Shown here in pieces: positions 62,340 to 64,000 of a DNA stretch of 64,000 nt. Numbering within the stretch: position 1 is the stretch's first letter; the number at the start of each line of letters is the position of its first letter. A model generated the notes under the pieces. The model ran no database searches. It was given only the letters and a program-made list of their open reading frames with translations, and had not been told where the DNA came from. The stretch spans positions 121,832 to 185,831 of the forward strand of contig NZ_VSFC01000012.1 of NCBI RefSeq assembly GCF_008084905.1, written 5' to 3'. The translations under genes and the position numbers were made by a program. Source of the stretch: Xanthomarina maritima (GTDB lineage: Bacteria; Bacteroidota; Bacteroidia; Flavobacteriales; Flavobacteriaceae).

Positions 62340-63194
62340 ATGTTTTTCAAATCAAAAGAAGGAAAAGAAAAAATCATAACCCTTTACAATCAAAAGTTAA
62401 ATGAGCTGAATATAGAATATTCAGAAAAATTGGTAGAAACAAAGTTTGGAGTCACTAATGTTATTATTACTGGTGATACTAAAAACCCACCTTTAGTGCT
62501 GATTCACGGAACAGGAGGTTGTGCGCCACAAATTTTAGACTCTTTCCCCAATCTAGCCTCAAAATATTGTGTTTATGCGATTGATGTCTTGGCACAACCC
62601 AATAAATGTACAGAGAATAGATTAGACATGAAATCTTTAGAATATGGAAAATGGCTTATTGAAGTCATTATAAAGCTAAGACTGAAAGATGTGACACTTG
62701 TTGGCTTTTCGTTTGGAGGTTTTATTTGCTTAAAAGCACTAGAGTTTAATGAAACACCAATTAGACAGGCTTTCTTAATCGCTCCAGTTTATATCGTAAA
62801 TGGGAATCCTCTTGTTGGGGTATTCAAAATGTTTTTACCACTAATAAAATTTATCAAAACAAATAAACAAAAGCATATCAAAAAAGTAATGGGAACACTC
62901 TTTTCTGAATATGATGATTTTGCATTAGAGTACATGTCTACAACATTTCAGCATTGCAATATGGATTTTTCTCCTCTACCCATTATCTCAAAACAATCAG
63001 CAAAAAAAATTAATAGACCACTTACAATTATAGCATCTGAAAAAGATATCATGTTTCCGGGAAAAAAAATGATAAAACGGGCAAAAAGAGTTTTTCCAAC
63101 TTTAAAGGAAGTGTTTTTACTTAAAGGTTCTAAGCATGTTCCGACTAATAAAGAGTTTAATAAAATAGAAGAGGAGATAATAAATAGCATATAA
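62340..63194 (+). CDS. Alpha/beta hydrolase
   Basis: A 284-residue cytoplasmic hydrolase. The oxyanion region is LIHGTGGCAPQILDSFPN; the nucleophile serine is in VGFSFGGFICL; the aspartate is in SEKDIMFPG and the histidine in KGSKHVPTN. Esterase or lactonase activity is likely, but the substrate is not known. It is the last gene of the block and follows the MDR enzyme by 26 bp, so the pair may degrade one compound. Confidence 0.87.
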   Translation: MFFKSKEGKEKIITLYNQKLNELNIEYSEKLVETKFGVTNVIITGDTKNPPLVLIHGTGGCAPQILDSFPNLASKYCVYAIDVLAQPNKCTENRLDMKSLEYGKWLIEVIIKLRLKDVTLVGFSFGGFICLKALEFNETPIRQAFLIAPVYIVNGNPLVGVFKMFLPLIKFIKTNKQKHIKKVMGTLFSEYDDFALEYMSTTFQHCNMDFSPLPIISKQSAKKINRPLTIIASEKDIMFPGKKMIKRAKRVFPTLKEVFLLKGSKHVPTNKEFNKIEEEIINSI

Positions 63195-63744
63195 GTTTTG
63201 ATAAACAATTACTATTTCATAGCGTTAAGAAAAAATAGTATTTCCGATGTTAACCTTGGCCTCATAAAATTTTGGTAAAACAATAGGAGAAATGAGCGTC
63301 CATATTTTAGGGGTTTAGTAATACAGTTTTTTAAGAATTTAAATTATAAAATGGATTTCAGAGCAATGTTAACGAGTTCCAATGTTTCCTAAAATATAGC
63401 GAATGAGCCGTTAATTGTTTCCAAAATTATATGCAGCCTTGAATTTTTGTTTCTTTTGTTTCAAGACATTATTTTAAAGAATTGATTGAGTATCAATTTT
63501 TAAAATACCTAATAATGAAACATTAAAAAAAAGATTAATTGAAGTTCTAAATATAACAAGTGCATAGAATTTTATTTTTACTCACTTATTTAATTATTTG
63601 CAAAAACTTTAAAGGAGTTCGTGAATCTCGTAAAAACTCGATTTCATAAAATTTATGCTCTTGTGGCAAGCTTACGAGAATCGTCTAAAATTTTTTATTA
63701 CGTACATTTTTATCGAATACGCGATTTTTAATAAGAGTAAAAAG
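63195..63744. other. Gene-free spacer with inverted structures
   Basis: The region includes the imperfect palindrome at 63263-63433, then AT-rich sequence and a second inverted pair, ATCTCGTAA (63623-63631) / TTACGAGAA (63671-63679). No convincing reading frame exists. The repeat copy B begins at 63745. Confidence 0.6.
63263..63433. repeat. Second long imperfect palindrome
   Basis: CATAAAATTTTGG (63263-63275) pairs with CCAAAATTATATG (63421-63433) and CATATTTTAGG (63301-63311) with CCTAAAATATAG (63388-63399), with further partial pairing between. The central 76 bases are an unpaired or differently folded loop. Size and style recall the palindrome at 56361-56541, but the sequence is different. 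Confidence 0.8.
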
Positions 63745-64000
63745 GCTAGCTTTTATTTTGGCGTTGGCAAGCGTTGGATAATTGTGTATAAAATAAATTG
63801 TGGTAACAATTTGATTTTATAAAACAATCGAGCGCTTGGTAGCGGCTATTTTACATAACGGCTAATTATAGATACAAATGTTTTATAAACGCTGCGAAGC
63901 AAACCGCTTATTAGTTTAATGACCCAAGTTCCAATTATTCTAATGAAAACGAATGCTTTTGGGATATTTTACATAATATCATTATAGCTTACGAATGTTA
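63745..64000 (+). repeat. Direct-repeat element, copy B (cut by window end)
   Basis: Second copy of the element at 56131-56392. From 63825 to 64000 it is nearly identical to 56215-56392. The palindrome that continues copy A to 56541 presumably lies beyond base 64000. Confidence 0.92.

Noticed and set aside
1..64000. CRISPR array, rRNA or tRNA genes
   Set aside because: No regularly spaced repeats with unique spacers, no rRNA-like conserved segments and no tRNA cloverleaf with a TTCGA-type loop were seen.

Overview
The window looks like chromosome of a marine-type Flavobacteriaceae bacterium (phylum Bacteroidota). The support is: very AT-rich DNA; almost no Shine-Dalgarno sequences, with TAnnTTTG -7 boxes ahead of many genes; two proteins with type IX secretion C-terminal sorting domains; many short lipoproteins; and family types common in this group (DUF2461, DUF6266, DUF6428, the two-domain TruA paralogue, the GreA-like protein). 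I cannot name a genus. No rRNA, tRNA, CRISPR array, transposase or integrase was seen.

Layout. 1-5.8 kb: histidine operon hisD(partial)-C-B-H-A-F-IE, ending in a strong terminator. 5.8-13.3 kb: housekeeping and small genes (TruA-type synthase, DUF2461, GreA-like factor, hotdog thioesterase, MscS channel, LRR/T9SS protein, RlmF). 13.4-15.2 kb: DEAD-box RNA helicase and a cold-shock-domain protein with a long leader. 15.3-23 kb: a TetR-headed minus-strand operon for a complete efflux system (TolC-type channel, HlyD-type adaptor, lipoprotein, OsmC, two ABC ATPases, two ABC-2 permeases). 23-25.4 kb: topoisomerase III carrying an embedded palindromic repeat. 25.5-28 kb: arsenic operon (ArsR, DUF6428, phosphatase-type arsenate reductase, ACR3 pump). 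28-31.4 kb: M23/LysM peptidase and a TPR-transmembrane adenylate cyclase preceded by a small unknown protein. 31.7-37.9 kb: EamA exporter, glutathione peroxidase, outer-membrane barrel, dioxygenase-fold protein, Hsp20, and a divergent lipoprotein/ToxR-like membrane regulator pair. 38-48 kb: PLP enzyme, fatty-acid desaturase, Crp/Fnr regulator, M28 peptidase, alcohol dehydrogenase, S41 peptidase, a decayed gene and a second T9SS protein. 48.3-52.3 kb: the tesA/ybbA/ybbP-type esterase-ABC cluster. 53.7-55.7 kb: a sterol-reductase-like gene coupled to an apparently truncated SDR gene, then DUF6266.

56-64 kb is the most unusual part. A non-coding element of at least 260 bp is present twice in direct orientation (56131-56392 and 63745-64000, the latter cut by the window edge). 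It brackets about 7.4 kb holding an AraC/TPR regulator, a small membrane protein, a class C beta-lactamase-like hydrolase, a beta-barrel protein, an MDR oxidoreductase and an alpha/beta hydrolase. Long imperfect palindromes lie next to both copies, short related motifs recur in the internal spacers, and a 29-codon remnant of a secreted-protein gene stops just before the first copy. The arrangement resembles a mobile or recombining cassette, but no recombinase lies in the window and I cannot assign the repeat to a known class.
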